A stretch of 64,000 nucleotides of DNA from contig CABXRK010000001.1 in assembly GCA_902514625.1 (NCBI GenBank), forward strand, positions 1-64,000. The letters run 5' to 3'. This document shows, piece after piece, positions 35,751-44,321 of the stretch (position 1 is its first letter; each line of letters opens with the position of its first letter). The notes under the pieces are model-generated. The model ran no database searches. It worked only from the letters and a program-made list of their open reading frames with translations, and was not told the origin of the DNA. The translations under genes and the position numbers were made by a program. The stretch comes from an uncultured Bacteroidota bacterium. GTDB lineage: Bacteria; Bacteroidota; Bacteroidia; Flavobacteriales; Flavobacteriaceae.

Positions 35751-37094
35751 TTAATTTTCTAGTTGAAAATCTTCCATGAATTTTGTAGTATACTTTCCCT
35801 TTAAATATAATGGATGATCCATTAACTTCCTGTGAAATGGAATAGTTGTTGAAATTCCTTCAATCACAAATTCATCCAAAGCCCTTTTCATTTTATTTAT
35901 AGCTTCTTCTCTTGTTTGAGCAGTCGTAATAAGTTTTGCAATCATTGAATCATAAAAAGGAGAGATCGTATATCCCGAATAAACATGCGTGTCAATCCTG
36001 ACTCCATGCCCTCCTGGAATATTTAAATTTGTTATTTTTCCAGGACATGGTCTAAAATCATTAAATGGATCTTCAGCATTAATTCTACATTCTATGGAAT
36101 GCATTTTTGGAAAATAATTTTTACCAGAAATAGGCTCACCAAATGCTACCTTTATTTGCTCTCTAATTAGATCAAAATCTAATACTTGTTCAGTTACAGG
36201 ATGTTCGACTTGAATTCTAGTATTCATTTCCATAAAATAAAAATTTCTGTTTTTATCTACTAAAAATTCGACAGTCCCAGCTCCTTCATATTTTATATAT
36301 TTTGCAGCTTTAACAGCAGCTTTACCCATTTTCTTTCTTAAATCTTCAGTCATAAAAGGAGATGGCGTTTCTTCGGTCAACTTTTGATGTCTTCGTTGTA
36401 TAGAACAATCTCTTTCTGAAAGATGACATGCTTTTCCATACCTATCTCCAACAATTTGTATTTCAATATGTCTTGGATCTTCAATTAATTTTTCCATATA
36501 CATAGCATCATTTCCGAATGATGCAGCTGCTTCTTTACGCGCACTATTCCATGAATCCTCAATATCTTCAATTGACCAAACAGCCCTCATCCCTTTCCCT
36601 CCACCTCCAGCACTAGCTTTAAGCATTAAAGGAAATCCTATTTCTTTGGTTAATTCAATTGCCTCCTCTAAAGTTTCTACTTCCCCATTTGATCCAGGAA
36701 TAGTTGGAATTCCTGCTTTTTTCATAGTAGAAATTGCAGAAGCCTTATCTCCCATTTTTTCAATCATCTCAGCAGAAGCACCAATAAATTTTATTTTATG
36801 TTCTTCACACATCTTTGAAAATTTAGAGTTTTCAGATAAAAAACCATAACCAGGGTGAATTGCATCAACATTAGTAATCTCTGCTGCTGATAAAATATTA
36901 GATGCTTTTAAATACGATTCTGAACTAGCAGAAGGTCCAATACATACCGCTTCATCAGCAAATTTAACATGGAGACTTTCTTGATCTGATTGAGAATATA
37001 CTGCAACAGACTTTATCCCCATTTCCTTACATGTTCTTATAATTCGAAGTGCTATTTCACCTCTATTAGCAACTAAAACTTTTTTGAATATCAT
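35751..37094 (-). CDS. accC: Biotin carboxylase, acetyl-CoA carboxylase subunit
   Basis: AccC carboxylates the biotin on AccB with ATP and bicarbonate, the first half of malonyl-CoA synthesis. The 447-aa protein has VLVANRGEIALRIIRTCKEMG at the N-terminus, the glycine-rich ATP-grasp loop ASAGGGGKGMRAVW, RDCSIQRRHQKLTEETPSP, and MEMNTRIQVEHPVTE. All domains are complete. It is 11 nt downstream of accB. The carboxyltransferase genes accA and accD are not in the window. Confidence 0.96.
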   Translation of the reverse strand: MIFKKVLVANRGEIALRIIRTCKEMGIKSVAVYSQSDQESLHVKFADEAVCIGPSASSESYLKASNILSAAEITNVDAIHPGYGFLSENSKFSKMCEEHKIKFIGASAEMIEKMGDKASAISTMKKAGIPTIPGSNGEVETLEEAIELTKEIGFPLMLKASAGGGGKGMRAVWSIEDIEDSWNSARKEAAASFGNDAMYMEKLIEDPRHIEIQIVGDRYGKACHLSERDCSIQRRHQKLTEETPSPFMTEDLRKKMGKAAVKAAKYIKYEGAGTVEFLVDKNRNFYFMEMNTRIQVEHPVTEQVLDFDLIREQIKVAFGEPISGKNYFPKMHSIECRINAEDPFNDFRPCPGKITNLNIPGGHGVRIDTHVYSGYTISPFYDSMIAKLITTAQTREEAINKMKRALDEFVIEGISTTIPFHRKLMDHPLYLKGKYTTKFMEDFQLEN

Positions 37095-37105
37095 CTTTTA
37101 GCTAA

Positions 37106-37597
37106 TTATGAAGGGTCAACTAAAAATAAAGGTTGATCAAATTCAACTGGAGAAGAATCCTCTACTAGAATTTTAACAATTTTTCCTTGAATTTCAGATT
37201 CAATTTCATTAAATAATTTCATTGCCTCAATTACGCAGAGAACATCACCTTCTTTAACTTCGGATCCAACATCTACAAAAGTCGGTTTATCAGGTGATGG
37301 TTTCCTGTAAAATGTACCAATTATAGGAGATTTAATAATTTCATAACTTTTATCATCAGAATCCGTTAATTCTTCTGAAATATTTGTTTGTAATAACTTA
37401 TCATCTAATTTTTTCTCTTCTAAAACAACTATAGGATCTTTAGATGAAAGGCTGTCAGCGGTTGAGGGATTTTTAGGAGAAGATTTTTTTAAGTCTGTTT
37501 TTATAGTAATCTTAAATTCTCTCAATTCTAATCTAACTTCACTGACTTTAGACTTAGCGACAAATTTAATTAAGTTTTTTATTTCTTTAATATCCAT
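37106..37597 (-). CDS. accB: Biotin carboxyl carrier protein
   Basis: AccB carries the biotin of acetyl-CoA carboxylase. The 163-aa protein has an N-terminal helix ([24 protein letters not shown]), a linker, and a C-terminal biotinyl domain with [13 protein letters not shown], in which Lys127 is the biotinylated residue. accC follows directly. In related genomes fabH usually stands just upstream; here there is only a 217-nt gene-free gap before rpmF. Confidence 0.94.
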   Translation of the reverse strand: MDIKEIKNLIKFVAKSKVSEVRLELREFKITIKTDLKKSSPKNPSTADSLSSKDPIVVLEEKKLDDKLLQTNISEELTDSDDKSYEIIKSPIIGTFYRKPSPDKPTFVDVGSEVKEGDVLCVIEAMKLFNEIESEIQGKIVKILVEDSSPVEFDQPLFLVDPS

Positions 37598-37814
37598 TCT
37601 TTAAACTTTATAACCCCCAATTATTTTTAAAATAGGTAAAAAAAATTAGATAAATTGAAAAAAATAAAGATAATAAATTCCTTATACTGATTTGTTTTCA
37701 TTAAATTATTTTTGAAAATCATTATCTAAAAGTGAAGATACTAGTTTTTTAAACTCTATAAAATCTTTTAGAAAAAAACATTTAATTGATCAATGAGAAA
37801 TAAAATTATATTTC
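37598..37814. other. Gene-free spacer where fabH is expected
   Basis: This 217-nt stretch is very AT-rich and has no open frame with a plausible start. A short stop-to-stop frame on the minus strand (about 24 codons) has no start and does not resemble the FabH C-terminus. I see no promoter consensus or strong hairpin. In most Flavobacteriaceae I recall, fabH lies here. Confidence 0.6.
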
Positions 37815-38012
37815 CTATGCTTCCGAGATTTCTTCATTATCTATAATCACTTTACCTTTATAATATAATTTCCCTTCATGCCAATGAGCCCTATGGTAAA
37901 GATGAGCTTCGCCCGTAGTTTTATCAATAGAAATTTGAGAATGAGAAGCTTTATAATGAGTCCTTCTTTTATTTCTTCTCGTTTTAGAAATTTTTCTTTT
38001 TGGATGTGCCAT
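37815..38012 (-). CDS. rpmF: 50S ribosomal protein L32
   Basis: The 65-aa protein begins [22 protein letters not shown], typical for Bacteroidota L32, and has [20 protein letters not shown]. It has no cysteines, so it is a zinc-free form. It follows the DUF177 gene by 21 nt, the classical yceD-rpmF pairing. Confidence 0.96.
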   Translation of the reverse strand: MAHPKRKISKTRRNKRRTHYKASHSQISIDKTTGEAHLYHRAHWHEGKLYYKGKVIIDNEEISEA

Positions 38013-38033
38013 TTTATATGCTTAAAATTAATT

Positions 38034-38546
38034 TCAAAGTAAATCTTTTAATTTATCCCATCTAGGATCTGTTTTTTTTAAATTTCTTGGTTGATATTCT
38101 TTTAACTTTTTTAGAACGTAGGAATCTAAAGTGCCTTTTTTAATCCCAGGATGTGTTTTTTTTAAAGGAATAGATAATATTAACATTTCATAAATATATT
38201 GAGAAATATCAATCTTATGACTGCCGTGAGGAAGAAAAATAATTTCATCATCAATATCATTATATTCTTTAGCGAATTTAACCATTATCTTAAATTCTTC
38301 TTTAATAGTCATGTCAAACGGTTCATTTGACACATCACAATCAATATTAATAATCCCGGATGAATAAAATTTTATATTAATCAAATTAAACTTCTTTTCT
38401 AATGAAACTAAAGTTTTTATTTTTGAAAAATTAAATTCCTTATATTCAAAAGCTTCAAAGAACCCATTATCAATTTCAAAATCATAATTATAAACTCCTT
38501 CCTTCAATCCTCCAAAATGAATGATATACTTTGACAAAGAATTCAT
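38034..38546 (-). CDS. DUF177 (YceD) family protein
   Basis: The 170-aa protein lies immediately upstream of rpmF, as yceD/DUF177 does in most bacteria, and has the family's C-terminal pattern, here EMLILSIPLKKTHPG followed by DPRWDKLKDLL. Most DUF177 proteins have Cys residues in this region (PxxxxC); none are present here. The family is linked to 23S rRNA accumulation and ribosome assembly in other organisms. Cytoplasmic. Confidence 0.85.
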   Translation of the reverse strand: MNSLSKYIIHFGGLKEGVYNYDFEIDNGFFEAFEYKEFNFSKIKTLVSLEKKFNLINIKFYSSGIINIDCDVSNEPFDMTIKEEFKIMVKFAKEYNDIDDEIIFLPHGSHKIDISQYIYEMLILSIPLKKTHPGIKKGTLDSYVLKKLKEYQPRNLKKTDPRWDKLKDLL

Positions 38547-38565
38547 GATTTCGTTATTGAGCGAG

Positions 38566-38573
38566 CAAATTTA
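38566..38573 (-). promoter_or_regulatory. Possible -7 promoter box for DUF177-rpmF
   Basis: On the minus strand this reads TAAATTTG, matching TAnnTTTG, 19 nt before the DUF177 start, in the 69-nt spacer to pdxA. It could serve the DUF177-rpmF-accB-accC series. No clear -33 element. Confidence 0.4.
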
Positions 38574-38615
38574 ATAAAATTTTGAGTATCCTGTGGTTTA
38601 ATCTAAATTTTTAAT

Positions 38616-39626
38616 TTAAATCCTCTTTTTAGATCTTCTAATTAAAATTTTTCTTGCTAATAAAAGCGCTTCAATAAATGATTCTTTATTAGCTATTCCT
38701 TTCCCTGCAATATCATAGCCAGTCCCATGATCAGGAGATGTCCTAATCTTATTTAAACCAGCGGTAAAATTAACTCCCTTTCCAAAAGAAACTAATTTAA
38801 ATGGAATTAATCCTTGATCGTGGTAAATAGCTAAAACAGCATCAAATTCTAAATATTTCTTAGTCCCAAAAAAACTATCAGCAGAATAAGGGCCAAAGGC
38901 TAAAACCCCTTTTTTATTTATTTTTTTTATAGTAGGTATAAGAATTTCCTTGTCCTGATCACCAATAATTCCATTGTCTCCAACATGTGGATTTAAAGAT
39001 AGTACAGCAATTGAAGGAGATGATATACCAAAATCCTTTTTAAGGGATTCTTCTATAATTCTCACTTTCTTTTCTATTAAAGAAGATGAAAAATAAGAGT
39101 TAATTTCTTTTATATTTATGTGCTCGGTTAATAATCCAACTTTAAATTTTCTGCTAACCATTAACATCAAACTGTCTCCTTCTAGCTTATCATTAAAATA
39201 CTCGGTGTGGCCATTATAATTAAATCGCTCCGTTTGTATGTTAGATTTATTAATTGGTGCAGTAACCAATGCCGAAATATTATTTTGAATTAATGCTTTA
39301 GTTGAAGCTTCTAAACTTTTTAAAGAAATTTCTCCTGCTTTTTTAGAGACTTTTCCAAATTTCACATTATAATCCTGATCTAATACATTAATAATATTTA
39401 ATTGATTTGTTTTTGGTTTTTTAATGTCCTTTAAAATTGTAATTTCTGTGTTTAAATTAAAATGTTTTTTTTGAAAAGACATGATCTTTAAACTCCCAAA
39501 AACAATTGGAGTGAAAAAGTCATACATTTTTTTATCTTCAAAAGTCTTAAGAATTACCTCAATTCCTATGCCATTTGGATCCCCTATTGAAATCCCTATT
39601 ATTATTTTTCTTTGAAGAGCCATCAA
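38616..39626 (-). CDS. pdxA: 4-hydroxythreonine-4-phosphate dehydrogenase
   Basis: PdxA acts in the DXP-dependent route to pyridoxal phosphate. The 336-aa protein has GISIGDPNGIGIEV at the N-terminus, TAPINKSNIQ in the middle, and near the C-terminus AIYHDQGLIPFKLVSFGKGVNFT and RTSPDHGTGYDIAGKG, with the metal-binding histidines. It begins with two ATG codons; I kept the first. Divergent from ribE with 52 nt between. Confidence 0.95.
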   Translation of the reverse strand: MMALQRKIIIGISIGDPNGIGIEVILKTFEDKKMYDFFTPIVFGSLKIMSFQKKHFNLNTEITILKDIKKPKTNQLNIINVLDQDYNVKFGKVSKKAGEISLKSLEASTKALIQNNISALVTAPINKSNIQTERFNYNGHTEYFNDKLEGDSLMLMVSRKFKVGLLTEHINIKEINSYFSSSLIEKKVRIIEESLKKDFGISSPSIAVLSLNPHVGDNGIIGDQDKEILIPTIKKINKKGVLAFGPYSADSFFGTKKYLEFDAVLAIYHDQGLIPFKLVSFGKGVNFTAGLNKIRTSPDHGTGYDIAGKGIANKESFIEALLLARKILIRRSKKRI

Positions 39627-39678
39627 TTCCTAGATTTATTCCTATTTTTAATTCAAATTTAATCAATATAATTAATCA

Positions 39679-40275
39679 ATGTTCACTGGCATAATAGAGT
39701 GTTTTGGTAAAATAGTTAGAATAGAAAAAAAATCTGAAAATCTAAGCCTATATATTGATAGTCCAATAACTCCAGAATTAAAAATAGATCAAAGTTTATC
39801 TCATAATGGTGTTTGTCTAACAGTTGTCGGAATAAAAAAAACAATTTATAATGTAATCGCTATTAAAGAAACTTGTGAAAAAACCAATCTTAGGCTTCTA
39901 AAAATAGGTGATATTATAAATTTAGAACGAGCTATAAAAGTAGGCGATAGACTTGATGGTCATATTGTTCAAGGCCATATTGATCAAATAGGGGTTTGCT
40001 CAAAAATTATTGAACAAGGAGGAAGTTGGATCTTTTCTTTTAAATATGACCCTAAAAGTCAAAACATTACAATTAATAAAGGCTCTATAACTATAAATGG
40101 TGTAAGTTTAACTATAGTAAATTCAAACAAATCTTCTTTTTCAGTAGCAATTATACCTTATACCTACAAAAACACAAATTTTCATTTAATTTCTAAAGGA
40201 TCACATGTGAACTTAGAATTTGATATATTAGGAAAATTTTTCCAAAAAAGGATGAATCTTTTTTTAAATAAGTAA
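39679..40275 (+). CDS. ribE: Riboflavin synthase (alpha chain)
   Basis: Riboflavin synthase dismutates two lumazines. The 198-aa protein shows the two repeated lumazine-binding domains: MFTGIIECFGKI and HNGVCLTVV in the first, and GHIVQGHIDQIG and INGVSLTIVN in the second. Both domains are intact. The ribE/pdxA divergent arrangement is common in Flavobacteriaceae. Confidence 0.95.
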   Translation: MFTGIIECFGKIVRIEKKSENLSLYIDSPITPELKIDQSLSHNGVCLTVVGIKKTIYNVIAIKETCEKTNLRLLKIGDIINLERAIKVGDRLDGHIVQGHIDQIGVCSKIIEQGGSWIFSFKYDPKSQNITINKGSITINGVSLTIVNSNKSSFSVAIIPYTYKNTNFHLISKGSHVNLEFDILGKFFQKRMNLFLNK

Positions 40276-40317
40276 TGGTCTGTAAATTATTTTTAAATTA
40301 GTGGTAAAACAAAAAAA

Positions 40318-41586
40318 ATGAACATCCTTGAACTTTCTACAATTTTACTTCTTTTAGCTTCAATTTTCTCGATAGTAAACTTAAGACTCTTAAAACTTCC
40401 CCAAACAATTGGATTAATGGTTTTAGCAATAATTTTATCAGTTATTGTTTTAATTGTTGGATTTGTTTTTCCTGACTTTTTAGAAGCAGCTTCAAGCATT
40501 ACTCAAAAGTTTGATTTTAGCACTTTGCTGATTGATGTAATGCTCCCTTTCCTCTTATTTGCTGGAGCTATTTCTATAAGTGTTCATGAACTATTAAAAG
40601 ACAAATTAACAATTCTATTACTCGCTTCCTTTGGTGTTGTTTTTTCTACATTTACAGTTGGGATTGTTACTTTCTGGCTAACTCAACAACCTTTTCTTGG
40701 TTTAAGTTCATTAAACCTTACCATTATAGATTGCCTTCTATTTGGTGCGCTAATAGCTCCAACCGATCCAATTGCTGTTCTTGCAATGGTAAAAAAAATG
40801 AATTTATCTAAAGCTACGGAAACTCGAATAGCTGGAGAATCTCTATTTAACGATGGTATCGGGGTTGTAATATTTCTTACTCTTTTAAATATTAAAATTG
40901 AAGGAATTGATACTGTTACTGTTCAAAGTGTCGGAAGCTTATTTATTACAGAAGTTCTCGGAGGGGCTATTTTAGGAGCTGTTATAGGATATTTAGGGTT
41001 AAAATTATTGTTATATATAGAAAACCAACATGTTGAGCTTGAAGTTATTATTACTCTATCTCTTGTGCTATTGGTTTCTGTTGTAGCTCATCGATTTCAC
41101 TTTTCTGGTCCAATCGGTGTCGTTATAATGGGATTATTTTTAAATAGAAACATTGATACTGATGATCAAACAGAAGGAATTCAAAAAGCTATGGGCGATT
41201 ATGTTTATAAATTCTGGCACCTTTTAGACGAAACATTAAATGCCGTTCTTTTTATCCTAATTGGATTAGAGATATTAGCAATTTTTAATGGATTTCAAAT
41301 TAGTTATCTAATTCTTTCATTTTTAATAATTGTTTTAGTAGTTCTATCTCGTGGATTAGGTGTTTTTATTCCTATCAAATTACTTTCTATTAAAAAGAAA
41401 TTTGAAAAAAATACTGCCCTAATAATAACCTGGGGGGGGCTTAGAGGAGGTTTAAGTATAGCGTTAGCTCTTAATTTGCCTGCATCACTAGGTGATGGTA
41501 AATCCCTAATTTTATTTTTAACTTATGCAGTTGTTTTATTCACAATTTTAGTGCAAGGTTTAACGTTGAAAAAAATTGTTAAATAA
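40318..41586 (+). CDS. CPA1-family Na+/H+ antiporter
   Basis: This 422-aa polytopic protein has the CPA1 core signature: LLFGALIAPTDPIAVLAMV with the DP pair, then RIAGESLFNDGIGVVIF, which contains the Asn-Asp cation site. About 12 helices are visible and there is no large cytoplasmic tail. It probably exchanges Na+ (or K+) for H+ at the inner membrane, useful in sea water. It marks the left edge of the core block; the accessory region begins after it. Confidence 0.9.
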   Translation: MNILELSTILLLLASIFSIVNLRLLKLPQTIGLMVLAIILSVIVLIVGFVFPDFLEAASSITQKFDFSTLLIDVMLPFLLFAGAISISVHELLKDKLTILLLASFGVVFSTFTVGIVTFWLTQQPFLGLSSLNLTIIDCLLFGALIAPTDPIAVLAMVKKMNLSKATETRIAGESLFNDGIGVVIFLTLLNIKIEGIDTVTVQSVGSLFITEVLGGAILGAVIGYLGLKLLLYIENQHVELEVIITLSLVLLVSVVAHRFHFSGPIGVVIMGLFLNRNIDTDDQTEGIQKAMGDYVYKFWHLLDETLNAVLFILIGLEILAIFNGFQISYLILSFLIIVLVVLSRGLGVFIPIKLLSIKKKFEKNTALIITWGGLRGGLSIALALNLPASLGDGKSLILFLTYAVVLFTILVQGLTLKKIVK

Positions 41587-41589
41587 ATT

Positions 41590-41760
41590 TTATTTGGTTT
41601 TCCTAGAAGGAAGTAATAGTTCAATTAAAATTCCTAACAATCCAAATAATAAACCTAGGATAAATCCTTCATAATGGTTTCTCCCTTTTCTTTCAGCTAA
41701 ATAAGCTCCTATAGCGCCAAATATTATTCCAATTGCAGTAATTATTAATATCGATTGCAT
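41590..41760 (-). CDS. Small membrane protein, 56 aa
   Basis: An ATG-to-TAA frame of 57 codons on the minus strand encodes a protein with two hydrophobic helices (about residues 4-21 and 33-50) joined by AERKGRNHYEGF and ending in a basic tail. The second helix, GFILGLLFGLLGILIELLLP, resembles the small glycine-rich two-helix membrane proteins often found in bacteria. Function unknown. It lies 8 nt downstream of the dioxygenase gene on the same strand. Confidence 0.65.
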   Translation of the reverse strand: MQSILIITAIGIIFGAIGAYLAERKGRNHYEGFILGLLFGLLGILIELLLPSRKTK

Positions 41761-41768
41761 AATTTTTT

Positions 41769-42581
41769 TTATTCCTTATATAAAACAGGATTTAAGTGAG
41801 TATTTATTACTTCGCCGACAATAGCATTAGGACACCATGTATTCCAATCATTTTCTTGGCCTTCATTTTCAGGTTTTTTTAATTTCATTTTGTGATCCAT
41901 ATAAATAACTGTCATAACCTTCCTAGCATTATTAGTTTTATTAGCTCCAGCCCTATGAAAAACCCAACCCGAATGAAAACTAATTTCTCCTATATCAAAT
42001 TTCTGAACAATATGATCAAAATCTGTAACCCTCAATCTCTCATGTATAATTTTTTCACTATCATCACTAATAGCAAGATCCCTGCCTTCTTTTATTTTAT
42101 GACTTCCTGAACTAAATTCTAAAGGTCCCATTTCTAGAGGAGTTTCTTGAAGCGGAATCCATGCAGTAATAGTTTTATCTGATTCAAAAGGCCAATAATA
42201 CTGATCTGCATGCCAGGGGGTAATCCCCCCTCCAGCCTCTTTAAATAAAGCCTGATCATGATACATTCTTACTCCAGTAATGCCCATTAAATTTGAAGCA
42301 ATTCTTGCTAAACGTTTTGAAAAAACAAATTCTTTTACCTGATCATTTTCTCTCCACAAATTCATCAATTGAAGAAATGCTTTACCATATGTATCTCTTT
42401 GATTCAAAGGTCTTTTATTTTTAGATAAAGAATCAACTGTTTTAGATATAACTTCATTATAATAATTAATGGTCTCTTTAGAAAAGACATTTTTAAGCTT
42501 AATAAATTTATTAATTTGAAAAAAACTAATTTGTTCTTTAGAGAGGCTATAATAACTTTTAAGTTCTTTATTGTTATACAT
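41769..42581 (-). CDS. Phytanoyl-CoA dioxygenase (PhyH) family Fe(II)/2-oxoglutarate oxygenase
   Basis: The 270-aa protein has the PhyH iron triad: His124 and Asp126 in TPWHADQYYWPF, and a distal His at 209 in WVFHRAGANKT, with Arg220 placed to bind 2-oxoglutarate. LQETPLEMGPLEFSSGSH is typical of the family. Such enzymes hydroxylate many small molecules; PhnY, which acts on aminoethylphosphonate, is one member, and the phosphonate operon begins about 1.7 kb away on the other strand. That proximity is suggestive only; substrate unknown. Confidence 0.82.
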   Translation of the reverse strand: MYNNKELKSYYSLSKEQISFFQINKFIKLKNVFSKETINYYNEVISKTVDSLSKNKRPLNQRDTYGKAFLQLMNLWRENDQVKEFVFSKRLARIASNLMGITGVRMYHDQALFKEAGGGITPWHADQYYWPFESDKTITAWIPLQETPLEMGPLEFSSGSHKIKEGRDLAISDDSEKIIHERLRVTDFDHIVQKFDIGEISFHSGWVFHRAGANKTNNARKVMTVIYMDHKMKLKKPENEGQENDWNTWCPNAIVGEVINTHLNPVLYKE

Positions 42582-42622
42582 AAAATTAGATTTAAGTTAT
42601 TTTAAAATTATAAAAATCTTTT

Positions 42623-43249
42623 CTATCTATCATTAAGTAAAGAAAAAACATAAAACATTTCTCTAGCTATTTGATAACTAGTTTTTAAATACTCTTTTTC
42701 TTCAATTTCAGAATTATCAAATAGTTTAGGATCTTTATATGCAATTGTCATTTTAAAATCTGAACCATAAACTAAAGGACATTTTTTTTCAGCAGAAGTA
42801 CAGGTTAAAACTGCAACAAAATTATTTTTTGGATTGTTTATATGATTAATTTTTTTTGAAAACAATTTAATTTCTGGTTTATTTTGAGAATATCTAACCA
42901 AATAAATCGAATTTTTTTCTCTTGTTAGCTGCTTAACAAAAAACCCCATTTGGACTAACGAGTTAATAACTGATGGATGCACAAATGTTGATAAAGTACC
43001 CCCCGAGAAAGTTTCTAAATAATCCAAATTAAAAAACGAGGAAAAAACTTTAGCCCAAACCTGACAGTATTGACTTCTTCTAGAGTTATGTGTGCAAATA
43101 AAATTTAAATTTATTTTTTGATTCAATAAAATTTTATTTTTCAAATACTTAATTAAAGGATTTAAGACAAGCTTTCTGTCATAATTTAAATCTTTATTTT
43201 TTATACTTTCAATTACTTTATCAATCTTCAAAAAAGTGCCTTTTGTCAT
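42623..43249 (-). CDS. ArsC/low-molecular-weight phosphatase-like protein
   Basis: The 208-aa protein has the CX5R phosphate-binding loop CTHNSRRSQ at residues 52-60, inside LNFICTHNSRRSQYCQVWAKVF, as in thioredoxin-coupled arsenate reductases and LMW tyrosine phosphatases. Additional cysteines occur in VLTCTSAEKKCPLV, in the position of the extra redox cysteines of ArsC. The N-terminal ~45 residues are a flavobacterial extension. I chose the ATG at 43249; a TTG at 43279 would add ten residues. It may reduce arsenate or dephosphorylate proteins. Confidence 0.75.
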   Translation of the reverse strand: MTKGTFLKIDKVIESIKNKDLNYDRKLVLNPLIKYLKNKILLNQKINLNFICTHNSRRSQYCQVWAKVFSSFFNLDYLETFSGGTLSTFVHPSVINSLVQMGFFVKQLTREKNSIYLVRYSQNKPEIKLFSKKINHINNPKNNFVAVLTCTSAEKKCPLVYGSDFKMTIAYKDPKLFDNSEIEEKEYLKTSYQIAREMFYVFSLLNDR

Positions 43250-43322
43250 TCCTATTAAATTATACTTAAAATTAGCCAATATTATTCTGATATAAATAAA
43301 ATGCTATTTTAATTAAACTAAA

Positions 43323-43330
43323 TATATTTG
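43323..43330 (+). promoter_or_regulatory. Possible -7 promoter box upstream of the MntR-like gene
   Basis: TATATTTG matches TAnnTTTG, 78 nt before the start of the regulator gene in the divergent spacer. No -33 element at the right distance. Confidence 0.25.
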
Positions 43331-43407
43331 TTTATAATTTAGTGAAATTCTATTAATGCTTTTTAATCAAAATGTGCTGTCAATTTATTTTGAAATTTAA
43401 ATGTTAG

Positions 43408-43818
43408 ATGAAAAAAACAATAGTAAAAGAAGACTATCTTAAGATAATTTATAAAATCATAGAAAAAGGCGATAAAGTTTCTGTTTCTAAAATTGCTAAA
43501 CATTTAAACATTAGTTATTCTTCTGTTTCTAACATGCTAAAAAAACTTAAAACACTTGGCTGGGTTTCTTATCAACCATATCAACCTATTAAACTAACAC
43601 CTTTAGGAGAAAAAGTTTCCAGTAAAATTGTTTCTAAACACAGGCTTACAGAAATGTTTCTTGTGGATGTTATGAAGTTTAAGCCAAATGAAGTTCATGA
43701 AATCGCTGAAGAAATTGAGCACATAAATAATCCCGAATTTTTTAATAGAATGAAAAATTTAATAAAAAATCCTAAAAAAGATCCGCATGGATCTAAAATT
43801 CCAAATTCTAGTTATTAA
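43408..43818 (+). CDS. MntR/DtxR-family metal-dependent repressor
   Basis: The 136-aa protein has the winged-helix DNA-binding part of the family (KEDYLKIIYKIIEKGDKVSVSKIAKHLNIS, then SVSNMLKKLKTLGWVSY) and the dimerisation/metal-binding part with HRLTEMFLVDVMKF, EVHEIAEEIEHI and DPHGSKIP. It lacks the C-terminal SH3-like domain of DtxR/IdeR and so is of the short MntR size. Such proteins sense Mn(II) or Fe(II). It is 500 nt upstream of a non-haem iron phosphonate enzyme on the same strand, but there is no evidence that it controls it. Confidence 0.85.
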   Translation: MKKTIVKEDYLKIIYKIIEKGDKVSVSKIAKHLNISYSSVSNMLKKLKTLGWVSYQPYQPIKLTPLGEKVSSKIVSKHRLTEMFLVDVMKFKPNEVHEIAEEIEHINNPEFFNRMKNLIKNPKKDPHGSKIPNSSY

Positions 43819-43826
43819 TTTTTATA

Positions 43827-44114
43827 ATGAACATACCTATGATAGAATGGTGCAAAAAATACTTAGGTTGGCTAGGTTTTATATTTTTTTTATTGGGAGG
43901 TTTACTCACTTTTATTAGTGACTACTTTTACAACATCAATATATCTGAATTGGCTTTTAGTTCTTTCGGAATAATGGCAGCATGTCAAACTATTCAAGAC
44001 CTTTTGCTGAAAAGAATTTCAAAAAATTGGTCAAATAAAAAAAGATCCCTTTTTATTTATTTCATTATCATTATGTCTTTAATCATATTTGTTTTTTTGC
44101 CTTTTTATTTTTAA
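43827..44114 (+). CDS. Small membrane protein of unknown function, 95 aa
   Basis: The 95-aa protein has hydrophobic segments at about 13-28 and 75-95, and a weaker one between (AFSSFGIMAACQTIQDLLL). I recognise no family. It starts 8 nt after the MntR-like gene and is probably in the same transcript. Confidence 0.6.
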   Translation: MNIPMIEWCKKYLGWLGFIFFLLGGLLTFISDYFYNINISELAFSSFGIMAACQTIQDLLLKRISKNWSNKKRSLFIYFIIIMSLIIFVFLPFYF

Positions 44115-44321
44115 TACAATAAATTTATTTTGTTTTAATTTTAATTAATTTATACTCAAAAAATCTTTAAAAATAAAAGGAACCCTATATTTAAATCCTC
44201 AATTATTGTTGATAAATTTTGTTCTAAAACTATGCAAAACTTACAGAAGATTTAAGATCTTAGAGAAAGATTTAAAAAAATCATAATATTTGCCACAAAT
44301 TTAAAAGTCAAAGAGTTATAA

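Noticed and set aside
37620-37800. Possible fabH remnant or small gene on the minus strand
   Set aside because: Only a stop-to-stop frame of about 24 codons without start; nothing resembles FabH.
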